Assembly: GCA_035079385.1 (NCBI GenBank)
Contig: JAVHKY010000003.1
Span: 12,193,501 to 12,257,500, forward strand
Direction: 5' to 3'
DNA: 64,000 nt
Source: Aspidiotus rigidus
Lineage: Eukaryota > Arthropoda > Insecta > Hemiptera > Diaspididae
In this document: in pieces, positions 61,537-64,000 of the stretch
How the letters are laid out: every line of letters begins with the position of its first letter
Position numbering within the stretch: position 1 is the stretch's first letter
Translations under genes and position numbers: made by a program
The notes under the pieces: generated by a model
Seen by the model: only the letters and a program-made list of their open reading frames with translations
Databases searched by the model: none
Told to the model about the DNA's origin: nothing

Positions 61537-64000
61537 GCTTCATATGTACATTACGGTTTATCTTTCCCTTTGAATCATGTAATCAACATTTTTCAAAAGA
61601 CATGATGGCTTTATTTGTAGAAGTTCTTGATCGCACATCACAAAGTACGTGATATAGTATTAGCCTATCAAAAATATTCAAACTTCTCATGTTCCCACGT
61701 TTTGTAAGTCTGATGGTTCTAATCTGTTTATTTCTGGAATGAGAATTCTTACAGGTCGATGAAAATAAATGGAAAATTTTTAAATTGACGAAAACGTAAC
61801 CTAATATTTCAAGTCTAACACGAACTATGAACGTATGGAAATCCATTAGAAAGATGTCGTGTCAAGAAGTCAAGGTCAAGTTTGGGTTCACCATTGGTAC
61901 CTACTCAGAGTTCGAGCCCAGCCCCGGTTTTAGATTTTTTCATAATAAACCTTCGAACAACTTCAGTCACACGTTCTTTCGGTTCTTTTATCGAACTCTT
62001 CCACTGTATCAAAATGTTTCGAATCACGCCTATATATGTTATAAAACTTGTTCGGTAGGTTTGTTGGTTAATATTATGAAAGAGGTACATATTTACCGAA
62101 AAATACACGAGAGCAAGAAAAAGTATCGATGGAAAAAGCAAAGAAGATGAAACGAAAAGGAGAAGATAGAAATGAGAAAAAAAAAAAAAAGAAAGAATTA
62201 TGTTCGTGACACTTATATATTTTCAAGAATGTAGACGAAAAACGAGAAAGAGATGAGAATCGATTTAGAATCTCCAAAGTATTATTAGCAATGAGGATGG
62301 TTCCGAAAAAACCTCATAAGATTCAGTCTTAGAATATAAATTAGGATCAGAAAAAAAAATGTCGTTTTAGATTTTTCTGAGTCTGGTACAAAGCACGTTG
62401 CAGGAATCACGGCCTATTAATTGTTTTTCATAATTTCTAAAAAGTTAACAGAAATTGCTGCTCAAAGAATTTGACTCGTGAAATGAATGATTACAAGGTT
62501 TCTCTCTCTTATTCTGAAGAAAGGAACAAAGCACCTCAGTGTCTCACTTATTTTTAAGAGGTGGGGGCAGAGATGAACAATATGATGATCACTATGAAGC
62601 AATGAAACCGTACACTCTTCTACTTCCCTATTTGTTATTGACTCAAACTGAAAAAAGAAAAAAAAATTAAAAGATGTTCGAACTTAATTTTGAAACTGAA
62701 ATTTTTCAAAAATTCTTCACTTCCAAAATAGCTAGCATTGTGATAACTTTGCTGAAATTCTTTTGTATATTTTGGCATCCTTAACGTGGAATGAATAAAG
62801 AAACGTACCTACTCACCGATTTACGTCGATGAAGAGTGGTGGAAAAAAGGCCGGGTTGCCCTCCTGCGAGATACACGACAGCGCTCCCAGTTTGAACCCT
62901 CAAACGCCTTGTAAAAACTGAGCACGGTTCCCCAATACAAAATCTGCGGAGATGTTGGATATTAGGTTTGCCTGATTAGTAAGCATTTGGACTTCATTGT
63001 TTAACTCGTTATTTTCCAGGTGTTATAATTATGTAAGTAATCTATTCATTGATATTTTCAAAATATCATATAATATAGGTAATCCAAACTTCCGGTCAAA
63101 CTTGAATATGATACATTTCAGGTGGGCACAACAAAAACGCGATAAAATATTTTCGAATTCTCTGTACGTGACAGAAATATATGATTCAACAGGTAAATCC
63201 AGAATCGACTCATCAATTTTTTTTTTTTTTTCAATTATTATTTTATAAACACGTACTTATTCATAGTTCGAGGTACAAATGTGGCAATATTCGCTACGAT
63301 AGTGTCATCAAAGAATTCTGAGATAGTGCTTTCTAAGCTGTTAGATAGGTAGTTCTCTTTCTATCTCTACATATTTTATCGATGGTGACTTCATATATCG
63401 TGCTGAAAGATCGTAGGTACTTGGGTTCCAAACACTTGCATGTATGTGACGTGTTGATAATAATCCCATTTGGCCATTTCAATCAAATGTACTCATCTAC
63501 CGGTATTAATCAAAATTGTCAAATTAGAGCGTGTTGTGATGCAGAAATTATAAATTAAATAGGTACACGTACACCTCCAGTAGCCTCTACGTACAAGAAA
63601 GAACAATGCAAATTTTTTCTTTTCAACCAGAACTCCGGAGATGACATCGTGAGTAATGTAGCAGATGTTTCAAATAAGTATTATAGACTGATATTAAGAT
63701 ACGTACTACTATGTGCTCCCCCTAGAGCTACAAATTAATATTCCTCATTATAATATTATGCAGATATTTGCATGTGTTAGGTATTGGCCTCGAAGGTTAA
63801 TTGATTTCATTAATTTAATAAAAATATTGGACGGGTGAATACATTTAAACGAAGAGTCCTCGAAAAACCTGTATTTTCGCGATTTTTGTTCATTCTAAAG
63901 TCTCGAGTAATTGAGAAGGAATTCCGTCCATTGTACAGAGTATCGTCCGTTTCACAGTAGGGAGGGGGAGGTGGGGGAATTGAATCATATATGGCCTTAG
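61537..64000. other. non-coding DNA to end of window
   Basis: AT-rich sequence with homopolymers (A run near 62177-62189, T run near 63218-63231) and a G-rich patch at 63959-63977. No frame longer than 107 codons and no recognisable family. Nothing supports a gene. Confidence 0.45.

Noticed and set aside
63385..63440. Possible SINE with 'gggttccaaac'
   Set aside because: The B-box match is poor and no A box was found upstream.
63957..63980. G-quadruplex candidate in G-rich terminal sequence
   Set aside because: Only three runs of three or more G with one GG; it does not meet the usual four-run pattern.
1..64000. CRISPR arrays, bacterial operons, phage genes
   Set aside because: Repeats lack the regular spacer pattern, and no dense same-strand coding or ribosome-binding sites exist; the window is eukaryotic.

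Overview
This window looks like AT-rich, repeat-rich nuclear DNA from an arthropod, probably an insect. The signs are a Jockey-like non-LTR retrotransposon, a decayed R1/LOA-like LINE, a Penelope-like reverse transcriptase remnant, several hAT-type MITEs, a tRNA-derived SINE head, long simple repeats, and no bacterial-style gene packing. The species cannot be fixed from the sequence. No host protein-coding gene can be called with confidence, and almost all other open reading frames look like chance frames.

Layout. 1-8.1 kb is non-coding DNA with a SINE head (about 3.72 kb), a roughly 45-bp minisatellite with a 16-bp palindrome that recurs about 960 bp away, and a CAGGG-type MITE (5255-5482). 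8.13-11.53 kb is a nested LINE block: a decayed R1/LOA-like C-terminus abutted by a 5'-truncated Jockey-like LINE whose 705-codon RT frame (9047-11164) is still open. 11.7-20.3 kb holds two copies of a terminal-inverted-repeat element (11712-11965 and 17641-17793), a TGACGTCA-rich degenerate minisatellite (16.05-16.52 kb), a broken copy of a multicopy EADT/Cys-rich gene family (17.9-19.4 kb), and another MITE (20135-20297). 23.8-25.45 kb is a six-copy, 60-residue coiled-coil tandem array arranged as a duplicated trimer, lying directly before a Penelope-like RT remnant.

31.085-31.740 kb is a 656-bp element with perfect 22-bp terminal inverted repeats, filled with TATACTAGG repeats and TGACGTCATCAGAT repeats. 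32.852-33.136 kb is a hAT MITE with a perfect 8-bp target-site duplication. 37.3-38.6 kb is a roughly 168-bp tandem repeat split by a 480-bp insert. From 38.6 kb to the end the sequence is intronic or intergenic in character, with two CpG-rich, promoter-like patches at about 50.5-51.3 kb and 60.5-60.9 kb.

The genes do not form a pathway. The window is a record of successive transposon insertion. The most unusual items are the CRE-rich 22-bp-TIR element, the enrichment of the palindrome TGACGTCA in three otherwise different contexts, and the higher-order coiled-coil array joined to a Penelope-like RT remnant.
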